The translations under genes were made by a program, and so were the position numbers. From positions 618,501 through 682,500 of the forward strand of contig JAEMWC010000053.1 of NCBI GenBank assembly GCA_016490735.1: a DNA stretch of 64,000 nucleotides, given 5' to 3'. Of this stretch, positions 32,220 through 44,125 are shown in pieces (position 1 is the stretch's first letter; each line of letters opens with the position of its first letter). The DNA is from Pachyseris speciosa. Lineage: Eukaryota; Cnidaria; Anthozoa; Scleractinia; Pachyseridae. The notes under the pieces were generated by a model that was not told the origin of the DNA, made no database searches, and saw only the letters and a program-made list of their open reading frames with translations.

Positions 32220-32978
32220 TTACAAACAGAATGTTAACAACCTACGACTTAAATACGATTTTACAGCAATGACTATAAATTACATACAGGTTACGTAACT
32301 AAGACAATGATAGTTGTAACGAAACTGAAACAAAAAACAATAGGTGTACAAAAAGTATGAAACAACTAAGGTAGATTAACAGGATGCGAAAAACCAAAAA
32401 AATAATAGAACTAGTGATAAATGTTATGTAATTGTCACAGCGCGACAGGTTCCCCATCAAGGGCCTCTGAATCACCATACCTGTCAGTATCATAACAAAA
32501 TCCCTAAAGAGGGCCCTTAAACAATAAGTAATAATTTCCCAACAAAGAGCCTTTCAATGACCTGGCTAGCACAAAAATAACAGAATCCCCAAAAGAGGGC
32601 CCCTGAGCGCTGAAACAACTACAAGTGCTAAAGATTACAATTAATGAGTCGGTACGCCTTGACTTATTAAAATATATATAAAAATAAATTCACTGCCAAT
32701 GCGCAACTTAAGAAAATGCAACCTATTGTTCAAACTTTGCTGAAATCAAGTATAATAGATACGGTTTTTGGAATGAAATTCTTGTCTTTTATTAAGTCCA
32801 TAAAGTGAAAGGGAAAACAACTGGTCACTCCAGTATGCTTCTTTCGTAATTAATAACTGTTCAGTGTTTTCGGACATATTAGTTTGGATTTGATCGATAC
32901 ATTAAAATGTAAAGTCCGATAGCACGTGTGGAGTTCGGTTGAAGTGTGTGGCGACCTCGCAAGTCTTCTTATTGGTTC

Positions 32979-33520
32979 TCATGGATGATTTGTGATTTCT
33001 AATCTAACTTTAAATTCCGTGGTGGTCGAGCCAACATACTGGAGATTGCATTTCTTACAATGAACCAAATAAATCACATTTGAGAAATTACACGAAAGTT
33101 TCTGCCGAACAAAATTAGTTTTACCAGTTTGTGCGCTAGAAAAAGTTTGAGAGTTGACAAACAAGTTCTTACAAAGATCGCATCTAGATTTACCACATGT
33201 AAAACAGCCGGCTGTGGATGCTATATTTGATTGAAGCGAGCTCTTACTGCACTTAGAAGGTGCCAAAATTTCTTTGAGGTTCTTAGGTCTGCGAAAAGAT
33301 GAAATAATAGAATTCGGTGGGAAAAGCTCCCTAAGTTTTGGGGATGAAAGCAAAAGATTAATATGCTTTTTTATTAACCCATTAATAGACGGTAAATTGG
33401 GATTATATGTGAGAACAAAAGGAAAAATATTTTTAGACTCCTTGACTTTGGCTTTAAGTAAGTCATTTCTCGGAATATTCGCTGCCCTAGAAATAAGAAA
33501 GACAACCCTCTTAGACTTAT
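32979..33520 (-). pseudogene. Penelope-like C-terminal (GIY-YIG) coding part
   Basis: The frame LLLSSPKLRELF continues to KEILAPSKCSKSSLQS. A Cys-rich linker CFTCGKSRCDLCKN follows, then FSNVIYLVHCKKCNLQYVGS with the GIY-YIG-like VIYLV/YVGS pair. The end diverges after EFKVRLEI. It is a 3' coding piece without the RT. Confidence 0.8.
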
Positions 33521-33588
33521 TACTTCGTGCTGTGGGACGGCTATTGAAAACCTATCAGCTTTCACGGAATTCTATTTACAACCGATAG

Positions 33589-34560
33589 CCAGAAAGCAAC
33601 CATCTTTTATTAAGGACACCACTGACCTGCTAAACAGGATACATAAACTTAATGAGCAGGGTCCGTTTCCCAAAGGCACCCTTCTGGTCTCTTGGGATGT
33701 GGTTTCTATGTTTCATAACATCGATAATGAACTAGGATTAGGAGCGGTCAGGAGAGCACTTGCTGCCAGAGATCAACTACTTTCATCCACCAATTGTATT
33801 TTGGAAGCTGTAGAGTCCTGCCTCAAAAGCACTCACTCAGTTTTCAATGAGAAATTTTACCTTCAAGTTCACGGCACAGCTATGGGACCTAAAAATGCCT
33901 GTAGCTATGTCGATATAGCTATGGGTGAAATAGAACACAAAGCTAAGCATTATGGCCCTATTAAGCCCTCACAATAGTGGAGATATCGTGATGATATCGT
34001 TGATCTCTGGCAACAGGGTCTTGCTGCGCTGAATTCTTTCACTGAGTACATTAATTCGCTGTACCCCACTATTAAATTTGAATTGGTTTATTCCGCAAGC
34101 AAACTCAATGTTTTAGATGTCACACTCCATTTGGTAGATGGTTATATCCAAACTGATGTTTATACTGAGCCTACTGATAGCCACTTGTATCTTCCTCCAT
34201 CGAGTGCCCATCCTAAGCATGTTTTCAAAGCGATCCCCTTTGGGGTCGCCTCGAGACTACGTAGGAATTGTTCTGAGGACGATTTTTTCGCCAAAAGACT
34301 GGAGGAGTACAAGAGCTATCTAATTGAACAGGGATATTCGGCAGAATTGGTCTCACGTGAATTTTCTTGGGCAGCGAATATTCCGAGAAATGACTTACTT
34401 AAAGCCAAAGTCAAGGAGTCTAAAAATATTTTTCCTTTTGTTCTCACATATAATCCCAATTTACCGTCTATTAATGATTTAATCAAAAAGCATATTCATC
34501 TTTTGCTTTCATCCCCAAAACTTAGGGAGCTTTTCCAACCGAATTCCCTTTACTCAGTAT
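33589..34560 (+). pseudogene. Penelope-like reverse transcriptase part
   Basis: Motifs in order are SFIKDTTDLLNRIHKL, TLLVSWDVVSMFHNID, GTAMGPKNACSYVDIAMGEIE, YRDDIVDLWQQG and KLNVLDVTLHLVDGYIQTDV. SHLYLPPSSAHPKHVFKAIP, which follows, is the usual Penelope extension. There is one stop (33975-33977). The N-terminal third is missing. Confidence 0.85.
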
Positions 34561-34734
34561 ACTTACCCTGGAGCACAGGTCTCTCTTCCTACACCAACGT
34601 GAAATAGCTTAACCACCCACTATAAATCATTTTCAGCCGATTTATCTCCTTGCAGCAGGAAATACAGACGACATGAAAGTGCGTGCACCCCAGAAGAATG
34701 CAAAACAGATCTATTTAACGTGCGAACAAAAATT

Positions 34735-35178
34735 GATCAAAGAGTCTCTCAATCGTCTTCGAATTTATACCTCGGCAAATTATTCGACCAAATCGATAAT
34801 CCGTCTGTGAGTATAATGGCCACGTATCTCAGCGACAGCCTAAATCGTACTCCAGCCCTTCCGATTTCCTAAAATTCCAATGGAAATTGGAGGTTACGTT
34901 TAAAAACTTACAAGTGACGAAAAGCACTGGTCTTGACAAGATTCCTGCTAAGATTTTAAAAATCGCGTCCAGTATAATTGCACCACCCTTGACATTCATA
35001 TCTAATTTGTCACTTTCCTCTGGAATTTTTGTTGATGAATGGAAAAATGTGCGTGTACCCAGTCTATAAAGGCAGCGATTGTCGTGATATGGGAAACTAT
35101 AGACCGATTTCAATCTTGCCTATAATAAGCAAGTTTTTCGAGAAATAAGTTCTCGAACCGCTCTATCGTTATTCAAAC
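34735..35178 (+). pseudogene. CR1-like LINE, piece A (start of RT)
   Basis: It encodes NLQVTKSTGLDKIPAKILKI, then SSIIAPPLTFISNLSLSSGI, then a frame-broken version of the YRPISILPI-S-FEK block. This is the front of a LINE reverse transcriptase. It stops at 35178 in the stretch after FEK. Piece B at 47938 starts exactly where A stops. Confidence 0.85.
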
Positions 35179-35203
35179 GAGTATTCAAAACACGAGTTTC
35201 ATA

Positions 35204-35290
35204 ATGGCGGACCGCTCGGGCGGAATAGTAACTAATTGCACCAGAGCGAGGCTAGTAATGCCAAGAATATTTTATGCAGAGAAGCGATAG
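35204..35290 (+). pseudogene. MADxSGG-type N-terminal fragment, left
   Basis: MADRSGGIVTNCTRARLVMP then stop. It is related to the start of the minus-strand frame at 47918. It is too short to give a function. Confidence 0.5.
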
Positions 35291-36300
35291 TTAGGAAATC
35301 AAATAATCGTCTTCCAAGTTTGTGTGATCTGCCAGTTTACGTATCTTGTTTTCGTTTGGTGAACGCCAGCAAAAGTAAAACGTTTTACAGCATCACTGTC
35401 TGCACCGGAAATTTGCACCTTAAGAGTGAATGTCAGTAAAAATCGAAGAAAATTGAAAAAATGTGGCCACGGTCAAAAAATCGATTTCGCTCATACTTTG
35501 TCAGTTTGAAGGCCTAGGTAAGTAATAGAAGGATATAAGGTTAGTTTTTTGAAATATTCGATATAACGGCAGAAAGCCACGGAAAACGGTCATCCTACCT
35601 GAAGGTCGGATTTCACTTACAAGCGAGAACTCGAAATTTTACACTTTTCATCTTCTCGCTACACAGAAGTTAACACTATGAATATTTCTTAATCATTATT
35701 GAATATATTGATTCCTCCTATATCAAAGTAGAGCAAGTTGTAAAATATCTGCTCATTTTTGAGCGAACTGAGCCCCCATTAACTAGACACACTTTTCTCA
35801 TTTACCCAAAAGTCTAAAATAATCCAAATTCAGCGAGGTAAAAAGCTGACCGGTAGTGCCTCAAATCCTCTGATATGTTAACCAAAGACAATTCAGTCAT
35901 TGGTTTTTGTGGCTATGGTCTCAAATCTTTAGGATCTAGCAGCACTTTTGCACGAACGCCGCTCAAAGTTCGATAAAATTACAATGCAGCGCCTTTGAAA
36001 TCTACAACTTAACACAACAATCGACAAGGAAGTAAATTTACTCCTCGGCCAAAGTTTGTACCTCAAAAAGGAGGTTCAATATTTTTAACGCTTTGACGCA
36101 TTTTAAAAATACGTTGATGTTAAATATTGTCTACGCAGGTTTACAAACAAAAAAACATGAAGAAACACCAAACCTGAAATTATCTAACGCGCTCCATAAT
36201 CTGTGTCACGCACGAGGACTTAGCTACAATTGGTACAATAACAAACAGAAGTTTACATCCGTTGATTTAAAATAACTCGTACCGTAAGAAATCTTACTTA

Positions 36301-36882
36301 ACGATATGCCAGATTCCCCAGTTAACATGCATGCTGAAATAAAAAGAAAACTATTTTAATAGTAATTCAAACTGGATGAGAAGCTTTACACCTTCGATAG
36401 CCGATCGGAAGTAAATGCTCCCACGTCAAAAGCAAATATTGCATCGTTCTCTAAATAAAAAAATCTACTTATCCATATCTCTGTAACGTCACAGTTTATT
36501 CTAGGGGAATCAGACATACCGAGCAATGATGTCTTGTTCGTTCTTGAGTTTTGTCGGTGTGACGGCGCAGACTAACGCACCTCCTCAACTTCCGTCACAC
36601 CACTCACGCAGTGCAATAACGATATAAAACAGCAAAAAAAAGCCTTGGAATTTTCCGGAAATGAAACAGAAGTAGAACTCATTTTGACAAGATTGCGGGT
36701 TTTCAAAAGCCGACGAATTTATTGGAGATGACTATTTGCCCGTTTCATTGTGTCAGGTTAGGCATAAAAGTAATTTTCGCGCAATTGCGGAAGTTATTTC
36801 GGGTCACTCGGAAGAAGCCAGCCATGTGGGCCCATACAAATGTTGTAGTTCAGTTTTATCCTTGGATCAATTTTTATTTTCA
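36301..36882. other. Interior of the 4.9 kb element, non-coding
   Basis: No gene was recognised. Confidence 0.4.
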
Positions 36883-36886
36883 TTAA

Positions 36887-37553
36887 AGTGCACATGAATC
36901 GAAAATTAACTACCAATTTTTTTTTTTTTTTTTTTACATAGCTTATATTCCCCATATTTCATTACAATCGATTCCATGCTTTTTCGTGAAGAGGATTCGC
37001 TGTTTCTAGGGGTTCCGAAATTCCCGCCGTGGTCTTAGACATTTTGCGCGCGGCCAAAAAGTCTCGTGTATGTTCAAGCGTGAAACATGGTGAAAAAGGT
37101 GAAAAAGCGTAAACCCGGAAAGTTTTGCGCAGCTGGCGGCCGCGGTAATGAATCTTAGTAGTTTTTTTTAGGAGATCTGCCTTGTATGGGGCCCTGGACT
37201 CTTTTGTGGATCATCCTTATGGCAGCATGCTTCCATTCCTTTTCCCTTGTAGTTGTAGGCGCTGCCATTAAATTGTAATAAATAAATAGTTCTCCGAGAT
37301 TTTTATTCCACCGAACTAATAAAAACAGAGTGACGCACTCGACTGAGTACACACGAATGACGTCACGACTATTCAATATAACCCAGGACCTTGTCCTTAG
37401 AATTTACCTTACCTTAGAATTTTATTCAGAAAGGCCCAACTTCCAAGTTCCTGCTACTTAAAGTAAATTATTTTCCCCTCAAAATATTTCTTAAAACACC
37501 AATTTTCACATTGGAGAAAATAAATAGCTTTGAAATTTCGATTCATGTGCACT
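36887..37553. mobile_element. TTAA-site MITE (AGTGCACATGAATCGAAA ends)
   Basis: It is 667 bp with 18-bp inverted ends, and TTAA on both sides (36883-36886 and 37554-37557). TTAA duplications are made by piggyBac and Kolobok transposases. The end AGTGC is shared with the MITE at 56495. Confidence 0.85.
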
Positions 37554-37708
37554 TTAAAATAGGTTTGATTTCCGCCGCTCACTGGAGTCCGGGAAACACA
37601 CTGTTCAGCATTTCTCAAAGCGTTTAGTACGACTTTGGGCTTCATTCCATGGTACTGATACTGCATTGCGAGCTGTGCTGATGTCGCGAACCCGTAGAAT
37701 GTGATTGA

Positions 37709-37913
37709 TTCGTTCCCAGGGTCATCTGTCTTCCTCGTTGCGGCTGGTCACGTGTCCATGGGTACAAATCGTGGAGACAAAGTTTAACTTTCCTGCCCCT
37801 ACCTTCAATCATTTTTTCTGGAATCTGCAAAAATCTAGTAGACACGTGACCAGCCTCAACCAGGGTACTTTCTCAAAGGAGGAAGAGAGACTGGACCCTG
37901 GGAACGAGGTTGG
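37709..37913. mobile_element. Foldback MITE (CGTTCCCAGGGTC ends)
   Basis: CGTTCCCAGGGTC at the left and GACCCTGGGAACG at the right are inverted, as are GGCTGGTCACGTGTC and GACACGTGACCAGCC further in. A related tiny foldback lies at 61617-61687. Confidence 0.75.
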
Positions 37914-38071
37914 GATTCATCTTGCACATAGTTCACGTCATCTTCGCTTTCTTGCGAATCTTCGTCTGGCACGTTAAGGTTGTTTCGTTTAGCTCTAGCG
38001 TCTTTGCATTTACTATCAGTGATCGGTACAGGAAGAGGAATATCAGTGTCAGTTTCATAATCGACCTGCAT
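37914..38071 (-). pseudogene. Acidic ORF fragment in the 4.9 kb element
   Basis: The minus frame reads MQVDYETDTDIPLPVPITDS, then VPDEDSQESEDDVNYVQDES. It is acidic and has no recognised domain. It may be an exon of the same element gene as 38956-39299. Confidence 0.35.
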
Positions 38072-38955
38072 TGCGAAAAAGTAAAAGGATAATCATACCT
38101 AAAATTGTGTTGGTAAACTTAGTACTATTAGTACGCTCTATACTTCTTTAAAAGAAGTGAACAAAAGCTCTTGGTATTTATATTCGTGTGCCAGTTTGAC
38201 ATTTCTAATAAAATTAGTGTTAACCCACCTTTGACTGTTTTACTTCGTTTACAAACCCTGCCGCCGACTCTGCTTTACCAAGTTTATTTTTCAGTTAAGC
38301 TTTAAATTAACAAAATTTTAATCATGAGCCGCAGGCGCTCTTTGGGCTCGTCATGCGTTCCCCTCTCACGAACGTCTGCTCAACTGAACTGCCACTTCCG
38401 ATCGTCCGCGGTTAGCCTTTGTTTTGAAGAATCCAAGAACGAGCTGTGTTAGGGAATGGAAATGGACACCCGTAGAGTAATTTCCGCCAAACGATTCACA
38501 CGCATCGTCTGGGAAAATAAATCCCGGGGTCAAAGTCCAGCTTAATATTTTAAAGCAAGCAGTTCAAGTGGGTATACTCACCAGGTTTCCTCGCTCAAGG
38601 TATCGACGATTTTCGAAACTTCAACTGTAATCTTGCAGTCTCAGTTAATTTTAAAATGAGAAGATGGGGGGACGGGGAATGGGTTTTGTGTTTAGACCCT
38701 CCTTTTTTCTGTTTACATCTTTGTGAAAGGGCTTTTAAACAGACCAGTATACTATAACGGCAATCCATAAAACATGGGAGTCGTGAAATACAAGTTGTTA
38801 TCAGTCGACTGGATTGGACAACAGACTGAAGAGATAACTTACGAAATTATGTTCACTTTCCCTCCGTCTTTCGGAAATGAATTATGGTGTCATCAGAATC
38901 AGTGATTCATTGGAGGTGTAGTTTCTGTTTGGTGGGACATCAAACAACTGGTTAC

Positions 38956-39299
38956 TTACCTAAGCCTACAGGGAAGAGTTGTTTTGAAAGTTCTAATATC
39001 TTCACGGATTGGGATAAATTCATTCCTTTCTTCCAGTGTACGCGCTTTCCTTAGCTCCTTACAGTCGTCCTTCGCCAAACCTATGCCTAACCCGGCATGA
39101 TGAGCCGGACAGACAGTCATCGCCAATAAATTGGCGGGGTTTTGAAAACACCCACAACAGGCACCCAAATCAATTCTACTTCTGCTTCAACTCCGGAAAT
39201 TTCAAAACGTTTTATGGTCAGTTTATATCCTTGTTCCACTGCGTGAGTGGTGTGACGGAACTCGAGGAGCTGTGCCTTCGTCTGCGCCGCAAATCCCAC
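38956..39299 (-). pseudogene. Element-encoded ORF with CPAHHAGLG motif, frameshifted
   Basis: The minus strand encodes AQLLEFRHTTHAVEQGYKLT, then VELIWVPVVGVF, and after a frame change LAMTVCPAHHAGLGIG. The Cys/His group looks like a small zinc-binding module. I do not recognise the family. Its position in the middle of the long-TIR element suggests the element's own gene, now broken. Confidence 0.4.
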
Positions 39300-40391
39300 C
39301 GAGAATCCAACACAAGAACGGACAAGAGATCGTTGTTCAGTATTTCTGTGAACTTCCCGACAAGTCTGGTATTACGTTAAAATTTTACAGAGATAAACGG
39401 CATAAAGCTTCTCATACTTAATAAAATTAATTTAAATTGTTCCACTTTGTATTGGTATTAAGTTATTTTCGATTTCTTCAGCAAGCTAACTAGCACATCG
39501 TCGGTAAAATATTTTTAAAATATGACTTATTTTTAATCAACGGATGTAAATATCTGCTTGCTATTGTTGTTTATTATAAGTCGCTCGTGCGTCACTAGGA
39601 AGCGAGTGAAATTTAATTTCAGCTCGATGTAAGTTTGGTATTTCTTAATTTGTAAACCTTTGTAGACAATATTCAACATCAATTTATATTTTAAAACGTT
39701 TCAAAGCGTTAAAAATATTGAACCCCCCTTTTTATAAATCTTTGGTAGAGGAGTTAAGCTTAATTTAATCTAATGTGCCTTGTTATGTTGCGTTGTAATT
39801 AAATGCGCTACATTGTAATTTTATCGAACTTTGAGCGGCGTTCGTGCAAAAGTGCTGCTAGATCCTAAAGATTTGAGACCATAGCCACAAAAACCAATGA
39901 CTGAATTGTCTTTGGTTAACATATCAGAGGATTTGAGGCACTACCGGTCAGCTTTTTACCTCGCTGAATTTGGATTATTTAGACTTTTGGGTAAATGAGA
40001 AAAATGTGTCTAGTTAATCGGGGCCCAATTCGCTCAAAAATGAGCAGATATTTTAAAACTTGCTCTACTTTGATATAGGAGGAATCAATATATTCAATAA
40101 TGATTAAGAAATATTCATAGCTGTGTTAACTTCTGTGTAGCGAGAAGATGAAAAGTGTAAAATTTCGAGTTCTCGCTTGTAAGTGAAATCCGACCTTCAG
40201 GTAGGATGACCGTTTTCCGTGGCTTTCTGCCGTTATATCGAATATTTCAAAAAACTAACCTTATATCCTTCTATTACTTACCTAGGCCTTCAAACTGACA
40301 AAGTATGAGCGAAATAGATTTTTCGACCGTGGCCACGATTTCTTTGAGTTTTACTGACAATCACTGTTAATTATCTCCGATTGGAAGAAAA

Positions 40392-41640
40392 ATGCCTACA
40401 AGCTGTTTGGTGCCCAAATTTCTCACTACCCCGGCGTTTTCAGATGATCTAGTGCTACGCAAAAAGGGATTCAAGCTATTAAAACAGACGAGGGAAAGTT
40501 TTTTCCCGGATAAAGGCTTGGAGCAAGGTCTGCTCAAGGCATTTCAGAGAATATGATTTTTAAGACTCTCCGTGGTAGAAGGAGAATGCGAGCAAATGTT
40601 GTTCCATCACTTTTTGCGTGTGCTCGAACCTCACCTCGCAAGCGGAAAGCGCAACCATTCGCGATAACACGGGGAAACGAGCCGGGTTCTCTTTGCAGAA
40701 ACTAGAACAACTGACAAACAATTTGATAACACAGAGAAATCTGTTGAAGAAGATGAAGGTGAAACCAATGAGAGCGGTGAAGCCATCACGAAAAGGAACG
40801 TGGCCACACAAACAGATAAAACTGAGCCGAAACTGAACAGTGTCACAGATTAAAAGCAGCAGCTGCTTGACCTGAAATCTAAAGTGGAGCGGAGGGCAAA
40901 TCAGCGCGCTGAATCCCTTCAAAAGTAAGTATCAAGTTTTACATTGGTTTTCCAAACTGGAGTACATTTCATGCTGTGTATAAAAACTTGAATCCAGGCA
41001 ACGAAGGACAACGTACTGGCTCTCTCAGCAGTCAAATATAAATGTACCAGCGTATTTGAGCGAGGAGAACGAAGAACTCAACAGAAAAAATGGTGGATCA
41101 AGATCTTTGCGACCAATTGATGAATTCTTTGTAGTTATGTGCAGACTTAGGCAAAGGTTTACTGAAGAACATTTAGCCCATCAATGTCAAGTTAAAGTGC
41201 CAACTGTTAGTGGACTTTTTATCACCTAGCTGGATAAACTTTTTGTATTTGAAACTCGGTGAGATAAAAATTTGGCCCACAAGACAGGTTATTGACAAGA
41301 ACATGCCCGAAGATTTTAAACAAAATAAAGCTCAACGCGTACGAGAGTTATAATTATTGATTTCACCGAAGGTGCCAAATGCCAAGCAGTTGCATTTAAA
41401 TGAGGATCTTTTAAGTGACTACAAACACCACACAACCACATAAGCCAATTATACACTAGCAGTATAGATAGATAGTGGTAAGAAATGGATTCCTGGATTT
41501 GCCGTTTCAAGAGAACGACTCTCTCATGGCAGACAAAGGATTTACTATACAGGCCTTACTCCCGAATGTCGGACCAAACCAGGATGAAGTGAACTTTGCC
41601 AACCTCGGTAACTACACGAGATAGAAGGTCCGGTCAAAGA
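40392..41640 (+). pseudogene. THAP-domain / DDE transposase-like pseudogene
   Basis: It starts MPTSCLVP. A shifted frame has WSKVCSRHFRENDF, the end of a C2CH THAP zinc finger. Downstream are RDNTGKRAGFSLQKLEQL (40670), a coiled-coil-like charged stretch, then RSLRPIDEFFVVMCRLRQRF (41095-41160), PTVSGLF, and LGEIKIWPTRQVIDKNMPED (about 41260-41315). The second part resembles the nuclease family (DDE_Tnp_4 type) that accompanies THAP domains in cnidarian ISL2EU/Harbinger-like elements. At least five frameshifts and several stops make it dead. The superfamily assignment rests on remembered motif patterns. Confidence 0.65.
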
Positions 41641-43313
41641 AAGATCGCCATGAAAGAAAGGATCGCAACAGACATGCTATGACAACATTTAGCTTGAATA
41701 TAAACAGTCCAGGATGGTTATCAAATTTGACAACCATCCGACGTCACAACATGGCGGCCGTTCCCGAAATCGAAGTTTTTCTTGCCCTGTTCGTGTTATT
41801 CGTCTTTTATTCGGTATTGCGAACCTTATGTACCAATAATTTTATTGAGAATTGGTGAAAAGGCCCTGTTCGTCAAGTGTTGGAAAGATGGCGGTAGTTA
41901 TGCAGTGATGGATGAGAAAGTTTTGCCCGAGAAGTGACAGGGTGGTTTGAATATAAACACGTATAAAAGAGGTATGTTTTTCAAGTTTGCCTTTAGGTTT
42001 AGGTTATTAAACTAATTTTGCCGCAGTCCAAAAAAATATGGAGCTAATCCTCAAACTATTTTCTTTCGATGTAACCGTTGCTTGTCCGAATGCAAACTGC
42101 AGGGGAAAATTGTATGGGGTGATCTTGATTTACGGTCTAATTCAGTTACTAACCGCCATTTTGAGTCTTCGGCGTTGGTGTTAATCTGACTGTTTATTAT
42201 TCGAGCAATGTTGAGGAATTCACTTTATCTTCCTTTCACTGTACTTTAAAATGATGGTAGCTTATATTTAAGGTTAAACTATTAAGCTTATTATTGCCTG
42301 AACAACGCCAAACTAGTTTTTGACTCGATTCTGTCGTTCCCTGTGACGATCCTTTTCCATTGCATCTACATCCACATCTACATCATCTACATCAGCTCTC
42401 TTGGTAAAACACACCGACTATAAAAACTGTAAATAAAAGTATAAATATGGATAAAATACAATAAAGTAAGACCTGCAAGAACACTAATTGAGTTCCCTTA
42501 AAGACACCTATGGTCATTTTGCAAATGCTTTCCTTTAATACTTCTGTTTCTTAGCAGGCTGGTTGTGGTCCTGTATAATCTGGGCTGTCATTAAGGGCCA
42601 GGGGCAGGGATTTGCCCCCGGAAATTCCGAGTCAGATCCCAGCATCTTTGATTGAAGAACAGTATATTGGTATTATCACAAGAGCTGGATTCCTCAGCTA
42701 CTTTTTGCACAACCCCGCCTACTTAAAAAATTACAGTGACAACCCTGACTGTCTAGGTTTAGTGCTTGCGATTGGGAATTTTGATGGAATCTGATTGACA
42801 TAAAAGGAAACTGGCAGGATCACCAGATTAGAAAGCGCCAAAGCCAAAAGTAACTTCAAGGATGAGTTTACAACAGGTTATTGTATTTAAAAAGACAACA
42901 ACTTCATAAATCCACCATAATTTTTCTGTCATGTATGAGACATTCTTATCGCATAAGAGAGTCAGCTTCAAGAGGGGAACCTCAGGTTCTGCTCTGGGTT
43001 ATAATCCATATTCTTGGAAGCCTCATACAGGAAAGTTAATGTGTTTGCAAAAGAAAAGTAGGAAGACCAAGTCAGACTACGAAAAGGAAATTTGTTGACT
43101 TGGCAAGTGGATGTGACCCAGGAAGTGGGGATGGTGTTTCCAAATAATTATGACTGATTTAATTTATGCACTAGTTAATCCAACATGATGCACTGTCCCT
43201 GTAGAATAATACATGTTATACAGTTTTACAGCAACAAGCATCATTTTTTTAAGTAATGTTAGCCTTAATTTCATTTAATATTGTGTATCACTCCATGTAA
43301 GGGTCTTGACAAA
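41641..43313. other. Accessory DNA, mostly unassigned
   Basis: It contains GGATGGTTATCAAATTTGA at 41712-41730, mirrored at 47003-47026. A (CATCTA)n-type minisatellite lies near 42360-42400. A 60-codon + frame at 42612-42794 has no recognised domain. Confidence 0.4.
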
Positions 43314-44125
43314 GTGCGAGCCAGCGAGCCATGCGAGCCATCCATGCGAGTCATGCATGCCATAAACAGAGATGAAATAACACAGTTATTCATTCGACAA
43401 GCAAACAATTAATCACACCACCCACAAAAACAAAAAATGTAGCCTTTTGTCAACCATCGATGCCAAACCACAAACAAATCCTCATGAAAAAATGGCATTT
43501 AATAGAACAGTATCCATTGCTGAGAAAAATCTACAAGGATCCGCTCCTCATATCGTACAAAAGAGGGCGATCCCTCAGAGATAGACTCATACTCTTTGTT
43601 TTTGTAGGGGGCCTAGCTTCCTATCTTCAAAATTTACCTTTGAGCGAGCTGTCTTAATGAAATTTTTGGCTAGCCTCTCTCTAGCAAATGTGATTTGAAG
43701 TTTTTAATTTCTCTTCCAATAATTTTTTGGGAAGTATATGTTCTGAGAAGCCTTAGAGCCTCTCCTTTAATGAACGAGCTTTTTTTTCCCAGTGGGTGAG
43801 ACAAACTGAAATGTATATATTGGAATGTCTCAGTAGGCTATGGAATCAGTATGCAAGGGAAGGACTGCGTCTTTTTCGAATCTTTTGCCTTTATAGATGC
43901 TAGTATCCAGGAAAGTTGTTTCCATTTCGAAGATTTCAGCCATAAATTTAATCACGGGGTGATGTGATTGATTGTTTTCTTGTTCAATGAATGACTGCAT
44001 TATTTCGTTTCTGTTTATAGCTTGCATGTCTCGCATGGCTCGCATGGCTCGCATGGCTCGCATGAATGGCTCACATGACTCTCATGGATGGCTCGCATGC
44101 TCGACATGGCTCGCTGGCTCTCATA
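43314..44125. mobile_element. Second Penelope-like element, inverted arrangement
   Basis: Inverted outer blocks of a 9-bp repeat (CATGCGAGC type; 43320-43362 and 44028-44120) are followed on each side by the same coding stretch: AINRDEI then FI-Q-NN-SHHP. On the minus strand it continues IKFMAEIFEMETTFLDTSIY (about 43960-43890). On the plus strand 43460-43580 encodes NHKQILMKKWHLIEQYPLLR and SYKRGRSLRD, the region just before the nuclease linker. It is therefore a broken, head-to-head Penelope-like copy with most of one arm deleted. Confidence 0.75.

Larger units (their letters stand above)
32040..34560 (-). mobile_element. Penelope-like retroelement, head-to-head rearranged
   Basis: The minus part (33520 down to 32979) encodes NIPRNDLLKAKVKESKNIF, then CFTCGKSRCDLCKN and VIYLVHCKKCNLQYVGSTTT. 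The last is the GIY-YIG-type nuclease of Penelope-like elements with its Cys linker. The plus part (33540-34560) encodes the RT: FPKGTLLVSWDVVSMFHNID, then HGTAMGPKNACSY, then WRYRDDIVDLW (RDD at the palm), then the same NIPRNDLLKAKV block. The two parts overlap by about 200 bp and meet near 33520-33540. A stop interrupts the RT at 33975-33977. The 3' UTR runs to about 32040 and carries a hammerhead-like motif. Confidence 0.85.
35425..40366. mobile_element. 4.9 kb DNA element with about 0.9 kb terminal inverted repeats
   Basis: 35425-36300 and 39490-40366 are inverted copies. Each outer end starts (C)AGTGA-TGTCAGTAAAA and then has TGGCCACGGTC. Shared inner landmarks include CTACCTGAAGGTCGGATTTC, GCTGACCGGTAGTGCCTCAA and GTCACGCACGAG. 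The middle holds a TTAA MITE (36887), another foldback (37709) and minus-strand coding fragments. A target duplication is not clear. Confidence 0.85.
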
